Shown: in pieces, positions 11,036 to 26,000 of the stretch | Layout: each line of letters begins with the position of its first letter | Position numbering within the stretch: position 1 is the first letter of the stretch | Assembly: GCA_963971285.1 (NCBI GenBank) | Contig: OZ020244.1 | Span: 33,604,001-33,668,000, forward strand | Direction: 5' to 3' | Origin: Astropecten irregularis | Lineage: Eukaryota; Echinodermata; Asteroidea; Paxillosida; Astropectinidae | Length of the DNA stretch: 64,000 bases | Program-made: the position numbers and the translations under genes | Notes under the pieces: generated by a model | What the model was told of the DNA's origin: nothing | Database searches by the model: none | Seen by the model: the letters and a program-made list of their open reading frames with translations, nothing else

Positions 11036-11081
11036 ATGCATCGCCGGACGGGATTATGTGCAGCATTGTTGCTGGCCCTTG
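11036..11081 (+). CDS. lamb1: Laminin beta exon 1 (signal peptide)
   Basis: The ATG opens [15 protein letters not shown], an Arg-rich start and hydrophobic core, with a GTAAGT donor (phase 1). The ATG was chosen over an upstream TTG because it is the first Met before the hydrophobic core. The next intron (11082-22576, 11.5 kb) holds three hAT-like MITEs, SINEs A and C, fold-backs and a chimeric TTAA MITE, but no other exon I can support. Confidence 0.85.
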
Positions 11082-14000
11082 GTAAGTGCTTACACTTTAA
11101 TACACAACAGTTGGAACATGGACAAGGCCAGACCGATATATCCTCAAATGTAAGCTGTGATTTGAACACACACACCACAGCCTTACAAAAACAAAATGCT
11201 TCAATTCTTCAAATGACATATTTAAAATAGAAATGAAAACATGAAATCAACCACTGCTCAACCCACACAAACATGCAACAAAACATGCCCAAACCACATT
11301 GCCCTCCCAAAAAGGAGCATTAAAAAGGGCAGCTATTGTATGCACATTTTGCTTGAGCAAATTCACTAAGTACACAAGTGCAAGGCATAGGCTACAACAG
11401 ACATGTAGGCCTACATTCTGGGCCAATTTAGCTGCTTAAGCATGAAAAGTCTTCCATTATCAAACAGGTATACCAACCAAATGTTCATGCGAGGTTTACT
11501 GCTTTTGACTTGCATTCGGCCATTGTTTGCTGAGCATAACATTCACAAGGAGTTTTGGTTGGCAAAATGATTATATTTACCAAGGGTTTTGGTGCTAATC
11601 AAATTTTGGTGCTTAAGCAGCTATATGAAATTGGCCCCTGGTGTTACCGTGTTTATTTGGAAAGTTCATTCTCTAAACAGTTTGGTACACCAGGGCTGGA
11701 TTTCAGGAAAGGCTAAGACAGATCGTAACATGCATATCAATCTTAATTTGCTAAGCAAAGTGTGATGTCACAATATTGCTGACTCTTGGCAAAACAGACA
11801 TACTGTACTTGTCCACATTTATTTAATACTTGACAAAATGAATTTAGTACTCAGTAGTCTATAGACAACCAGCAATCCTTTTGAATTATCAAGTTTTCTG
11901 ACAGAACTTATTCAGCTTGTTGCAAAATGTGATCAAATACTGCATCTGTCACAACACTGTACATGTATATAAGGCCCTTTTGGTCACTCATTGCAGAATA
12001 TTAATAATAATAATAATGGTCATTTATATTGCGCAGCTACTACATGAATTTACTCCACTCCGCATTACAAGAAATAAATCAAATGAATTATTTGCATTAC
12101 AACACAAAAACGATTTTACCTTAGATTTAAATGTGACTAAAGTTGTTAACTACCTAAACTCCTGTGTGGAATATTGTGTGGAATAGGCCTACTACTGCAC
12201 TTTACTAGTACTAAAAAGGCTACAATGTTGCAGAACAGGCAAAATTGGGAATTGATTATTAATTTATGGTACATGTACATGAATATGTGTACTTTGAAAA
12301 TGTAACTGACCAGTGTAAAAGACAACATCAAATATGTGGCAGATTTGATAAAAAAAAGAAAAAAAGATTTCACTCATTCAAAGCGTAGGCCTATTTTACA
12401 TGTAGCCTAGATTGTAAAGTTTGTATTAGTCTGTTTTTATTGTCAGGGCTCAGTATAACAAAATTGGTATGATTTTTTTTTCTGACTGGTAAGCCTGGTA
12501 AACAAACAAAGCCAGTGGCACAGGTATTGATAGATATTACATCCTGCAAAGCACAACAACATCCAAAACCACAATAACAACAACTATTCCCCCACTAGAC
12601 TTTACCTTGTGGTTTGTGGGAAACTGCCTATATTGCCCATTGTAATCTAGGTACAGTATCTGGAAGATCAACTTGTTGGTTGTGGTGGCAATAAATTCCA
12701 ATGGTGTGATGTCATGGTTTCGGGTCTTGTACTTTACACAGGGCAATATGTAGGCCTACAGTACATACTGTACACTACACATATACACCCATGCACATGT
12801 TATGTACAGTACAGGTGTACATATGTAGGACACTCTCCAGTGCTGCAAATCCAACACCATGCTATGTAAAGTTTAATATGGTAGTGCTCACAGTGCTGTA
12901 ATGTATTCATACATTAACACTGCACAAAGTTCATACACCTGTACATGTATATAATGTATACCTGGGGTGGTTGGTGGGGTGTTTTTATGTTGGTTGGGTA
13001 AGGCAAGGGCCCAAGGTTTTATGTCCCAAAATGGGTTTGATGAAGGGAAACGGGTTGGTTGTTCTTTCTGGAGTGTAGGTTTTGTCTGTAAAAAACGTCA
13101 CACCAGAGCAAGTAGAGCTGTTCGTGATTGTTGATACCATTTCACAAGTTACAAATTGCATTTTATCAAATTGCATTATCGAGGTGTAGTTATGTAATGA
13201 ATTTTCTAGTCCATTTTTAGGTAAATAACATACCCAAACAGAAATGTTCACATATCTACGTATACATTTTAAGGGTATGAAGATGGTGCTGGTAGAAACA
13301 TACTGTGAAAATATTTCTGCCTGAAATGGTAAATATTTATCCAGAAATGAGTAAAAACAAGGACTGAAAACAATTTTGATGTCGGGGTAAGATCACTTGT
13401 AACCATTCTTTATGTTTTATAAGAACATTTGAGTCTGGTTTTCGCTACGGTATATTCTCGTGACTCAGATGTCCGATTGAGCCCAAATTTTCACAGGTTT
13501 ACTGTACATGTAGGCCTGTACATGTTTGATAAGACAAAGTGTGGGTGCTCTTCTGTGACCATTACCAATCATATATTGGTTTTTTAAATTCAAAAAATTT
13601 TCCCACTTTTCAAAAGCACTTAAAAAACGCCAAAAATAAATCCTGAAACTTCCTTCTCCTCATTGTGATAGCTCAAGAGAATAGAACTTGATTCCCGTCT
13701 CAATTCAACAGAAATTAGTGGATGGAGCTGGCAAGTGTTCAATTTCTTGACCCGCTCACAGTATGTCAAGCTGCAGCAAGGACAGTACCTAGTGCCTGAG
13801 TTGAAATGTGTTTGTTGTCAGGTTAAATATTTTTATATACAGAAACAAAGAATGCCCACAGGGTAAGGGTGTATGGTTTGAGTTTTGTTTTCTGTTTTTT
13901 GTTAGAAGCCCACCAAACTTGAGCTCAGCAAAATTCAAGTAATTAGTTTCAGCTGCAGGAAATGACTTGGGGTGTTGTACTCTTTTTGCCCTGGTAGGCA

Positions 14001-17000
14001 GCAGGCTGTGTCCCCACTCAGGTCAGTTGTAGCATGGAGGTACAGTATAAAAAGGTTTAATACCTCCATGGTTGTTGCATGGAGCTAGGTAGAATTTTTG
14101 TAATGAATGCTGTTTTTAGACTCTGTCAAAATATTACAAGTCATTGCGAAAAAGGGTTCATATTCAGAGTTAGAAATATTTTGGATAATGGAATGGGTAA
14201 TTCCACCAGATTGAGGCTTGCCGGTACACGTATTACTAGCAATATCCTGTAATGAGTGAACATGCAGCCATTCTCTAATTTTTCAAATGGTCCATTAGAG
14301 GGAAATCAGTCGCTGGAAGGTACAGGGACATGCAGGGCATAAATGTGGAATTATGAGACATTTGGAAATATGCAATTACATTAGGTGGTACAAATTTACT
14401 GCCATAAATGGTAGCCCCGACCTATGGGAGTAACCCATGTGCTGGGAAATAGATACTTGTGTAAAATTATGTACATACATGTATGTACAAATGGTGTATA
14501 GGCCTACATACATACACATATGTACATGTGTAAGTTCTCAAGAATCAAAGAAAGATAAATTATTATTATTAATTTCTGGTAATGAAACCAAGGATTCCTC
14601 AAAAGCACCCAAGGCACTATTGCTCGAAAGCATGAAGAATCTTTTATGGAAAGATAATGAGAAGAAGATACAGAGGTGGGAGGAAAACCCCAACTGTAAT
14701 ATTCTGGATAAAACCCACAGAATCATAAGGGACTGAAAACCAAATCCTTTTGTGGACAGAGCCCAGACTTGAACCCGGTCCACCAGAGGTGAAAGGCGAG
14801 GAAAGAACTGCTACGCCAACCTGACTCTCCAAAATAAAATCTACGGTACTTTTAAAAGTACATTGTATTTATTGTTGGAAAGTCTAAGGCTTAGTCAGTT
14901 TTTAGACATGTAGGCCTACATAGCATGGCTAGGAGGAGTAGGAGTGGATTTCTATCCATTCAAATAAACTAGCTGAACCAAGAATCAAGTCTGTTGCCTT
15001 ACGTGACCCAAAGAAGACGTGACTTCAAGGGGGATGGTGGTATAAAAAAGAACCCACTATTGGCCAAGATACAGTTGGAGGAATTCTCTCACAGGCCCCT
15101 CCCAGCGATCAGTTTGCATCACTGACATTGGCATCTTGACAGGGTGCGGGAGCCAAGGAGGTCAGCCAAAGGTCACCCATAGAAACTCACAGTCTTGTTT
15201 GAACTTAAAGGGATTCCCAGCTCTTTTACTGCCTTGGCAGTTTCAGCAGCTACAGTTTGGGTGAAGCTACCAAACGTCCAAAGCATTATTGGAATTTGTA
15301 GAGTAACATGACAGGCTCATCAATCAGAGCAGAACATGATGACATTTTCTCATTATTACATTCCCAAGTCCCATCATAAAAACATGTGCTTTACCTTTTG
15401 GCTTCCTGTTTCTACTTCTGCTTTATGATGTTGAATTTAACATTCTTTTAATCATGGGTCTCTCTAGTCTTGATATGCAATCTGTGAGTAATCAAATTAT
15501 GTGACAAAGTGAAGTAGGCGTATCGTATTTCAATTTCAGTTTAGATGGCCCCACGTTCTCATAGACAGTTTTACGTGTTAGCATTGACCCGGACTGAGAA
15601 TCTGGAGTCTTGGAGGCTCCAATAGATATCAGGTTTTTATTGCGCTTGTGTTGAGAAGTTTATGCACTAGTTAGCATGTTTATACTGCTGTCTGCAGTTT
15701 TCCCAATTCAAAGTTTTGGTTTTGCATACCGGTAACTGAAGTGGCCTTCATCGTAGGGCTGTAAGTTTACGAATAAGTTTGTAACCGGTTACCCGTCTGT
15801 TCTTCGGTTACGGTTACGATTACCCGTATAACAAAGAAAACAAAGAAAAACAAAGAAATAGTACGTTTGGGTTTTTGTAGGAACTTGGTTGACAACATAC
15901 TTTTGTCACAATATTTGGCAGTGGTAGACATAGCAAAATGTCTGGCCTTTGCTTTGCATAAGTCTGCTGGTCCAATTTTCAAAAGATTGTGGTCATTTAT
16001 GCTCACTTGCCCTAACTTGTCATTTTTTTTCTTTGTGAACTCTAGAAGTGTCTATGTTTTGAAAAGAAGAGGCCATTAAAAAGATACTTTTCAATTAACC
16101 TAACTGGGAAAATGTACCCGGGTACCCTTCATCGCAGTGGAAGTTAAAGCCTGTAACTATAGGTTTGGATTTGAAGTCTTCACTATTTTCTTATGGAAAT
16201 GTCAAAGGAAGTGATATCTGCAAGTATCAGATTTTTGGTCCTTCTGATAGGTTTGGAGAAAATGATGATAATCAAAGATGCTCACAAACACATCGTCTGC
16301 GTTTTTACGATCCAACAAAAATAAGGGCCAAAAATTGCGCGTAACAATGTGGGAGTTTTCAAACGGATTGGTCAAACATCAAAATTTAGAGTAAAGTTTG
16401 ATAAACGGGTTGTCCATGAGTTTGTTTTAAACATCATACTTGTAAGTTTGTTTAATTCTTAATTAATCGTAATCATGATAATTAAATGAAAAATAAGTTT
16501 GTCATGTAAGTTTTTTTTTAAGAATCATCAATTGACTTTAGATTTTAAGAACTGACAAACTTAGTTTTTAGTTAATTTTTTTAATCAAGATTCATTGTTA
16601 ATCAAACTGATATAAATGCTGATTAATGAATAAGAACTCACAGTCAAGCCTTTTACCAAATTTATCCCAAAAATTTGGATGTTAGACCAATAAATTTACC
16701 GTTTTAAAACTCCAACATTGTTAAGCGCAATTTTGGTGAACGTCCATGTTGAAAAAAGGGCCCTTATTTTGCCGGATCGTAAAAACGGCGACGGCATGAC
16801 AAACAGAAAACACACAGTTTTGGGGTGATATCTGAAAATTGGCAACCCCATGTTGTTTTGGGTATGTGTAAAGGTAGCAGTTTGTACATGTAGCTGATCA
16901 TGTGAATGTAAGGCCCATGACACATTTGGAAATTACAAGCATTGATCAGTTTCAGGCAATGTCTAATAAGGCTGCAGTTTGTATCCGGTTAACCGACCGT

Positions 17001-20000
17001 TCAAAAGGGTACCCTGGTACATTTTCCAAGTTAGGTTAATCGAAAAGTATCTTTTTAATGGCCTCTTCTTTTTGAAACATAGACACTTCTAGAGTTCATA
17101 AAGAAAAAATGTCAATGATCTTTTGAAAATTGGACCAGCAGGCTTATGCAAAGAAAAGGCCAAACATTTTGCTATGTCTACCAAAAGAATGTTGTCAACC
17201 AAGTTCCAAAAAAGACCCAAACTTACCATTTCTTTGTTTTTCTTTGTTTTCTTTGTTATACGGGTAATCGTAACCGTAACCGAAAAACAGATGGGTAACC
17301 GGTTACAAAATTATTCGTAAACTTACAGCCCTAATGTCTAATATAATTTTCTTGGAGATAGTAAGTAGCTGCCAGAAACTTCTGTGCTGCTAAAATTTTC
17401 CGTATAGTGCATGACTGCATGTGGTGTAGTTAATTAGCTGGAAAAGTTGCCTTGTGTGACATGGCCCTAATTGATGTACCAAGATTATTTCCGTAGAGCA
17501 AGGTACATGTAGGTATTTAGTTCTCTTCATGGTATCATGTACAATGTACACTATGTAAATTTGGCTGAGCCTTAAAGAAAGCACTGTTGAACTTGGGAAT
17601 CTACTATGCAATGTCCTAAGGTCAGCCGTGCCCTAAATACAAACTATCATCTTGTACACAGCATTCTAGATCATGCATGGATGGTGTAGGATTTCCTGAC
17701 CCCTGATGGTCTGATTCTGTTGTAAGATTGACCCTCTACTAGTCTCTAGTGACTATGGCATTATTATACTATAGCCCATTTGTTCCTTCATGGTGAAGGC
17801 AGTTCAGGTGTGAAATCAGACAGATTTTCAATTTGTTTTGTTTGTTGGCTGTGTGCATTGAGGTGTGCATTGAACAGTTGAACTTGAATGAATGCAATTT
17901 CGGAGATTTTGTTCCATAGGCCTAAAAATAGACCTACATGTACATGTATACATTCCATTAATACGTACATGTACATGTACAATATGTGTGAAGTTAAAAG
18001 CATACCCATGCCAAAACAAAGAAAGAAACACCCCAACAAACAAACAGCTGGGCTTGAAAGTTTTATTTCGTTTAAACTGATGCAGTTCATACTGGTACCA
18101 AATTGACTACCATATTTAGTTTTGTTGATTTTTGGTTTGGTTTAAGAAACTGTCCAAATGTTAAGGTCTATAGTTATTGAAAAGTGAACAAAGAAAAATT
18201 GACTGGAGCGGGATTCGAACCGGCGACCTCATAAATACCGTACAGGCACTCTACCAACTGAGCCATCCAGCCCTACGTTGGTGGTGACCCCAATAGTCAA
18301 CTGTCTTTGTTCGTTTGGCAGTCAGAAGCCATGAAACCATGAACACACCGCCATATCCCAAGGATCGTTTCAATGATACACGCAACTCAGTCAGTTTCCC
18401 TTGTGGTTATTTCACGTATAAGGTCTATAGTTATTAGATCCTTTGTTTGATCACCTTAGCAGTTCATGATCTTGACAACCCTTGACCCTTGGTTATACAT
18501 GTTCTGTACATAGGCCTACATGTACATTACATTATGAACATACACATGTAGGTCTGCAAAACCTTGGAGCTATCTGTGGCTAGGGCTGTAAGTTTACGAA
18601 TAATTTTGTAACCGGTTACCCGTTTGTTTTTCGGTTACAGTTACGATTACCCGTATAACAAAGAAAAACGAAGAAATATTAAGTTTGGGTCTTTTAGGAA
18701 CTTGGTTGACAACATTCTTTTGTCACAACATTTGGAAGTGGTAGACATAGCAAAATGTTTGGCCTTTGCTTTGCATAAGCCTGCTGGTCCAATTTTCAAA
18801 AGATCATTGACATTTTTTTCTTTGTGAACTCTAGATGTGTCTATGTTTCAAAAAGAAGAGGCCATTAAAAAGATACTTTTCGATTAACCTAACTGGGAAA
18901 ATGTACCCGGGTACCCTTTTGAACGGTCGGTTAACTGGTTAACCGGATACAAACTGCAGCCTTATCTGTGGCAAAACTGAATCACTGCATGGTCGCTTCC
19001 TCGGGGATGAAACATTCTCTTGGACACAGCCACATGGTGCGACCCTCAAACCATGCGCCCTTCCCTTCCTTGTCTGCTTTTCCCTTCAGGATTCTAAAAA
19101 GTAAACCGGTCCCTTAGCACGAGTCCTCATCATGATACACATGTTGTCTTGCCTCAGTCTTGAAGGAGATGCTTGATGGTGTTTCCATACAACTGTTCAG
19201 CGTGCCCATTCACCCCTGCATTCCTTCCAGGGCTCTGGCAATTTTGTTTGGAAGGGGGCACAAAGGGCTGTTTAGCTGACAGCAAACAGAGGATCAACTG
19301 CTTCACAATAGGTTCCATGGTGTGTGAATGATCCCCACATCTTGGAGATGTGCTCAGTGCATTCATTGTGTCATGATATTCTGCTCTTCCGATCTTTGTG
19401 TTAAATGTGTATGGTGTGTTCATCATAATGCCTCATGCTCCGGCTTTTGTGCCAAAGGTATTCCACAGGCAAGAAGAAGTGGGAACCCCTTGTTGTGATG
19501 GACATACCTAAATACAGATAGCTGGAAGTTGAAGAATCCAATGAGAGAAGCCTCACCCCTGGTGTGGATCTAGCACAACCATAGAGATACATACTAATAA
19601 ACTAGAGAGCGGACGCGCAATACTCCCGTGTACTGTGGCGCTGTGAGCGCTTGTATCCTGTGCCGCCATTACTATTATGGGCACGAATTACATATCAGGG
19701 CTCAAATTTTGTGAAAAAGGACACTGGACAGCAGGTCTAGTATTAAACTGAAGCATTTTACTAGACCTGAACTTTTTTTCATTAAACCTGTGACACTCAT
19801 GTATTACAGGCATGCAACTTTTCCTCGGATCAGCTGATTTCCTCTTTTTTCACTTCAATCTTATGCCATTGAAAATAGAAAAACACTGTACAATGTATGG
19901 TAAAAATTGGAATGTCCTCGTTTTTTGTTAAGTCTGAGTTGCATGCCTGAGTAGGAATTATAGGATTATTGTGCCAAGAATCACCAATTTAGGCACCATT

Positions 20001-23000
20001 TTATTTGTGCAATGAAAGCAAAATCACTAGACAACCGGACTAGTGCAGTACACTCTTTACTAGACCAACACTGAAATCACTAGACTCGGTCCTCGGTCTA
20101 GTGGATATTTCGAACCCTGCGTATACGCTTGTGTACCATACCGCAATGGGGGATGCTGTGCTGACGGAGCACTTGCGTAAACTACAGTACACAGCAAAGA
20201 TAGTAAAGCGCCGGCGCAGTGCCCATTTCAGTAATGGCCGATCGATCCCCATGTTGTCACAGAAATTTTGCCGAGCCCGCCCTCTCGTTTATTAGTATGC
20301 ATCTCTATGAGCTCAACACACAAGGGGTGCATACACACAGGCCAAACTGTTTTTAAGAGGCATCTGTGTTTTGGGGGGTTGTTTGCGGTCTAGGACTTAT
20401 GAATCGTTTGGAATGATTCATTCATGTTTTCTAAAGTTCAGTCTGACCTCTTCCAAGGGTTGCTGAATTAAGGCTAATCTGCTTTTACTCATTGATTGTA
20501 TCCCATACAAAAGAATGTCAGATTTGCAAACCAAAAACAAATTGGTTCCCAGTTCAGCAAGAAGTAAATATTTGCAAAGGAAAAACAAATCCCATTTGTA
20601 ACAAAGTAGATGTACAAACACAAATTCACAATAAACTTTCTTCTTGATTATGTAAATTGTAATAAGAAGTTGGGAATTAAGATGGTTCAAAAGTTAAGGG
20701 TAGCATTCATCTGAATTCGGCCGATTTCAATAACACTTTGCGCTCTTCGCTAAAGCCCAAATCCATCGCTTCACGGAAAATCGATTGCTACTTTGTGTAA
20801 CAATTTACCATTTAGCGATGGATTTGGGCTTTACCGATGATCGCAAACGTTAGTCAGCTCCTGAAACCATCAGCTATACTCCATGGCAACATTTGGAAAG
20901 GAGGAATTCATTTCAGCAAAATATGTTATTCAGAATAAATGCCAACATGGCTAGGAACCATAGATCAGGGATCCTTGCTTTTGGCTAGAAAACTTGTTCC
21001 ATATTTGATATACTGTCATTTTTGGAAAAGAAACGTTTGGATTTTAGACTTTTCTCGCGAATGCAATACAGCAGTGGTGTACATTAATAATAGGAATGAA
21101 ATTTTGAGAAAGATTTTAGGCTTTGCATGGTGACAATTGGTATGTGGATTGGTTTGCGGAAACATCATACATATAATCCTTTGCACTTTCGGAGTTCTAT
21201 TTCGTTCACACTTCTCGTAATGAAATTTTGAAAACTAAATTTAGAAGAAAAAAATGAAATTTTGGTTGACAACTTGCCATGAATAAAATAAGCACAAATG
21301 CACATTGACATACATGTAGTTACAATGGATAAAAATACATGTGCACTAACATTTCTTTCAACATGTACATGTATGTATGTAAATATTTTGTATAGGTTTA
21401 CATTATGGTGTCTTTATAGTAAAAACATGTCATTCAACATACACCACTTGAAAATAAAGGAGAGCAGACTACATGTATATCACAATCATAAGAATTTGAC
21501 TGCTCAAAATACCATACATTTTGTGTAGAGGGTGTGACTGGCTGCATACCATTACCAACGTGCAGAATTTGGTTCCTTTGTAGTTCACTATATTAAGCTA
21601 AGTTGTACATACATATGTAGAATAGGTAGTGCTGCAACTTCACCATTGGTAGGTCAGTCATTTTTAGCAGCAACTGAAAACTGAAGTTATTACTGGAAGT
21701 CCTTTAGTTTAAAAGCAAGCTCTTCAATATAATTACACAGAAAAGTAATGCATAAATAAGTCATCACAATCATTTTGTTTTTGCAAAATTCTTCCATTTC
21801 AAATGACTTTTATTAAGCTTTTTTTTTGTATTATTGAAAATCCTGCAATAAAACCAATTGGCACAATTGCTTGCAGTTGTGGGTAAATTGTCAGTTGCTT
21901 GAATGTGCAATATTAATATTGGGAAGTGAAACAATTGTTTGCATGTCTAGTGTATGAAGCCTCCTGAAGGTGAAGTCAGGATTGATAACAGTTCAACAGC
22001 TTTTGAAATGGAAGAAGATCAAAAGACACAAGAAATCCATTTTCAGAAATTTCTGCTTTTCAAACTAACGAGGAATTATGTTTCATTTAGTATATAGTAA
22101 CAGTGAATTGAAACATTGAAACTGACTGAATTTTAGGTGATTGAAAGGTGAACAAAGACAAATTTACTGCAGGGGGATTCCAACCAGCAATCTCTGGAAT
22201 CTAGGCCCATACCTTTGCTCTACCAACTGAGCTACCCAGCTCAGTTGGTGGAGTCCCTATGAAAGATTTGTAATTTGCAAGATTATGTATATTTTGAAAA
22301 TCAGGCCTTGAATTTGGTTCTGAAAAGGGCAATGACACTTTTCCATTGCAAGGGGCACTTCCTTTGGAAAATCATAATTTCTATGGAAACGTTTGAAGGG
22401 GGCACAAAAGCCAAGAACCAGGGCAACGAAGGCCATGACCTCATTGGCCTCCGTTATAAAATTCAAGCCTTGGAAAACAATTTTGTTTGGGTAAAAATAT
22501 GAGAAACAAGTGTTTGGATCCGAGTGTATATGTGCTGCTGGGGTTTTAAACTAATTTTGAATGTGATCTCTTGCAGCATCAACTGTGGTCAGTCAGGCGG
22601 TCCCTGCCTCATCATGTGAGGAAGGTAGCTGCTATACCGGTAACTTGCTCATCGGACGAGAAGACAGACTCTCTGCTACCTCCACCTGCGGTATGGCGCA
22701 GGCCGAGCACTACTGCATCGTCAGTCACTTGCAGGACGTCAAAAAGTGCTTTTACTGCGACTCGCGGACGCCGTACGAGAAGGGCGTGAACGAGCTCAGC
22801 CACCGGATCGAGAACATTGTCACCACCTTCCAGGGGGAGGACCGCAAGAAGATGTGGTGGCAGTCGGAGAGCGGCCTGCAGGGGGTGTCGGTCCGCTTTG
22901 ACCTGGAGGCCATCTTCCACTTTACCCATCTCATCATGACCTTCAAGACCTTCAGGCCCAGGGCGCTGACCATCGAGCGCTCGGCCGACTTTGGGAGGAC

Positions 23001-26000
23001 TTGGAGCACCTACCGGTACTTTGCGTACGACTGTGAAGAGTCCTTCCCCGGCATCCCTACAGGGCCGCTCTACAACATCAACGATGTGATTTGCGAGGAC
23101 CGCTACTCCGCGGTGGAACCCTCAACTGAAGGAGAGGTTAAAAGTTGTTTTTGTTGATTGAACAATTTCTTCTTCATCATAACTGGAAAACAAAAATGAT
23201 CAAAACATTTAAATCTTTTGAACATGAAAAATGGCATAAACAATGTCTAGATTTTCAAAATGTATTTGTTCTTGAACCATTTGTTTGTTTGGTCTGCTCT
23301 TCCCTTGATGTATCATTGAGTTTTTGCCTGGACGTCTTCAGTGCTCCCCACTTACTGTCTCGGATGCCCACCACAATTTCTATCATTTCATTTCAATCGT
23401 CACCTGATGAGGACTAGAGCAAGCTAGTCAAAACGTTGAGACTTTACGAGAAGTGCAAACAAAATAGAATTGCAAAAGTACAAATGATTCTTACACATGG
23501 TGTTTCACAGATCCACATACCAACGGGAGACTTTTGAGAACCGGTCTTCAAGTCAATAGCGCACGTGCACGCACAATAGCGCAGGCACAAAACAACCCGC
23601 TCATGCTCACAATTGTGTGCGCGTGCGCTGTTGACTTGAAGACCGGTTCTCAAATGTCTCCCATTGTCACCATGCAAAGCCTCAAATCTTTCTTAACTAG
23701 AATCTAGACTCTTCTGAACAGTCTCTCCCTCCCTTCTCCTAGGTTATCTTCCGCGTCCTACCGCCCAACATCCGCATTGACAACCCCTACAGCGACGACG
23801 TCCAGGACATGATCAAGATCACCAACCTGCGCATCAACTTCACGGAGCTGCACACTCTGGGCGACATTGAGCTGGACAACCGCGAGGAGATCCGTGAGAA
23901 GTATTACTACGCCATCTACGACATGGTGGTGCGAGGAAGCTGCCACTGCTACGGCCACGCCACAAGCTGTGTGCCGGCTGAGGGGGTGACCTTCAAGGAA
24001 GGAATGGTGAGTCTCTACGATTTTTCCCTGCTGATTGAAAAGATTATAATGTAGGACTGTTACACGTTGCAGTCCCTGTGAAATTCCGTCAAAATTTAAT
24101 TAATTGCAACATGGTTGATGTCAATTCCTGCCTAAAGTCCAGCTTGTAGGTTCATGCAAATTGTTTTAAAAGCATCACATCGCAAAATTTGACAGGTTTA
24201 TTATTTCATGTACATACATGCTGGATCTGAAAAAAAGTGAGTGCTGCTCTGTGACCTTTACCAATCATGTATTATACATGTACCTTATTAGTTAAAGGTA
24301 ATATCATACTTTGGTTTTTTGTCAAAAAAATACGGATTCATGGGCAAATATATCAAGGAAGATACAGTCACAGTCATCTGTGAAAATTTCAGTCCCATAC
24401 GGTGCCAACTTTTTGAGAAAACCGCGAAAAACAGCCACAGTATTTCTAAAGTCTTGTCTCTTTTATTTTTGATCTTTTAAAGATCAAAAATAATTTTGGT
24501 CACTGGTTTTACTCTTTTCTTGATAAATACGGCATTTCAGGCAGAAAAAACTGTAACAATATGTTTCTACCGTCACTGTCTTTATACCCTGTAAGTTATA
24601 GGTAAATCTGTGAAGATTTCTGTTTCAGCGTGCTACCAAAGTTTGATACTACCTAAAACAAAGTTTAGGTTGTTCAGTGCTCTATTTAAAATCCCAGTAT
24701 TTGAAATATTCTCAAATTACCGGTGCCTTTGGGCAAATAGCCACATATATCTGATTTATAACTGTCTCCTACAGTGCCCTAGATTTCTTTCCACTCTCTG
24801 TTGCTTTGCACAAATTGGAGGATTTATATGGGCTTGACAGTTTGGTGTAAATATTGTATCAGTGATCTGACCAGCTGGAATGCTGGAATTTACCTTATCG
24901 GAATTGATACACACGACATCGTTCCCAGTACACTGCTGTAATGTTGGCTGACGTTATAATGTCAATTTTCAACCAAGTGGGATTTTGGTTTCTTTTTATA
25001 CAGGGTTTCTACACTGTAGATGTGAAGTAGATCTAAGTTTGATTTTTTAAAAAGCTTGGTTAAAGGGAGCATATAGGATTTGCAAGGCCTCCCAAAAAAA
25101 TATTGAGTTTGAGACAGAAAATGGTCCCAACAGTTCGTAAACAGTGCAAACAGTCACCATGGGAAATCTTGCTTCATCAGATGCTCGGTTTTTCAAGCAA
25201 ATCAAGATTTACTGTCTTTTCCAAAGATCGTTCGTCTGAACGATTTTTGGAACAAACATAAAGTAAACTATTCTTCATGTTTTATAAGAAAAATCGAGTC
25301 GGGTTTTCCCTTTTTTCTCGTGACTCAGATGTCCAATTGAGCTCAAATTTTCACAGGTGTATTATTTCATGTACATGTTTGATCAGACAAAGTATGAGTG
25401 CTGTCCTGTAACCTTTACCAATCATGTATATTGTACCTTTGAATGGCAATCTGTACAGATTCGTAATTGAGTATTTTGGTAATCATTAGATTTTTGTTCA
25501 CAATATTACATCAAAAGTTTCCTCATGATGTAGACAAATGTTCACATGAAAAGGAAAACCCCCTTTTTTAGTTCCAAACCAAAGTGAGGCTTGCCATTAC
25601 ATCTTGTGCTATTGAGACCTGCATGACTAAGCCATGATAGTGACATAGTAATGTCATACTTTGGTTTTTGTCAAAGAAATGCACATTCATGGGCAAACAT
25701 ACACACTGTATCAAGGAAGATACAGTAACAGTCATCTGTGAAATTCCCAGTCCCACACGGTGCCCACTTTTTTGAGAAAACGGTGAAAAATTGCCACAGT
25801 ATTTTCAAATCTTTTCACAGGATTTTTGGTCTTCCGAAGATACTTAAACACAAACACTGAGCTGTCTGTTTGCATTGCATAGAAACTCCACAGGAAATGC
25901 CGTTAGGATATGGATCCACCAGCTTTTGCCATCTATTTTAGAAAAGTTTAAAAAGTTCGTGAAATGGGTTTTTTTTCTAACAAATGTGCACAACCGTGTT

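Noticed and set aside
15754-17333. Single 1.6-kb transposon with 370-bp terminal inverted repeats
   Set aside because: Each arm has its own target-site duplication (CTTCATCG; ATGTCTAA), so these are two separate insertions in opposite orientation.
22612-22929. 105-codon minus-strand ORF opposite laminin exon 2
   Set aside because: Shadow of the GC-rich laminin LN exon. The plus frame matches a known family throughout.
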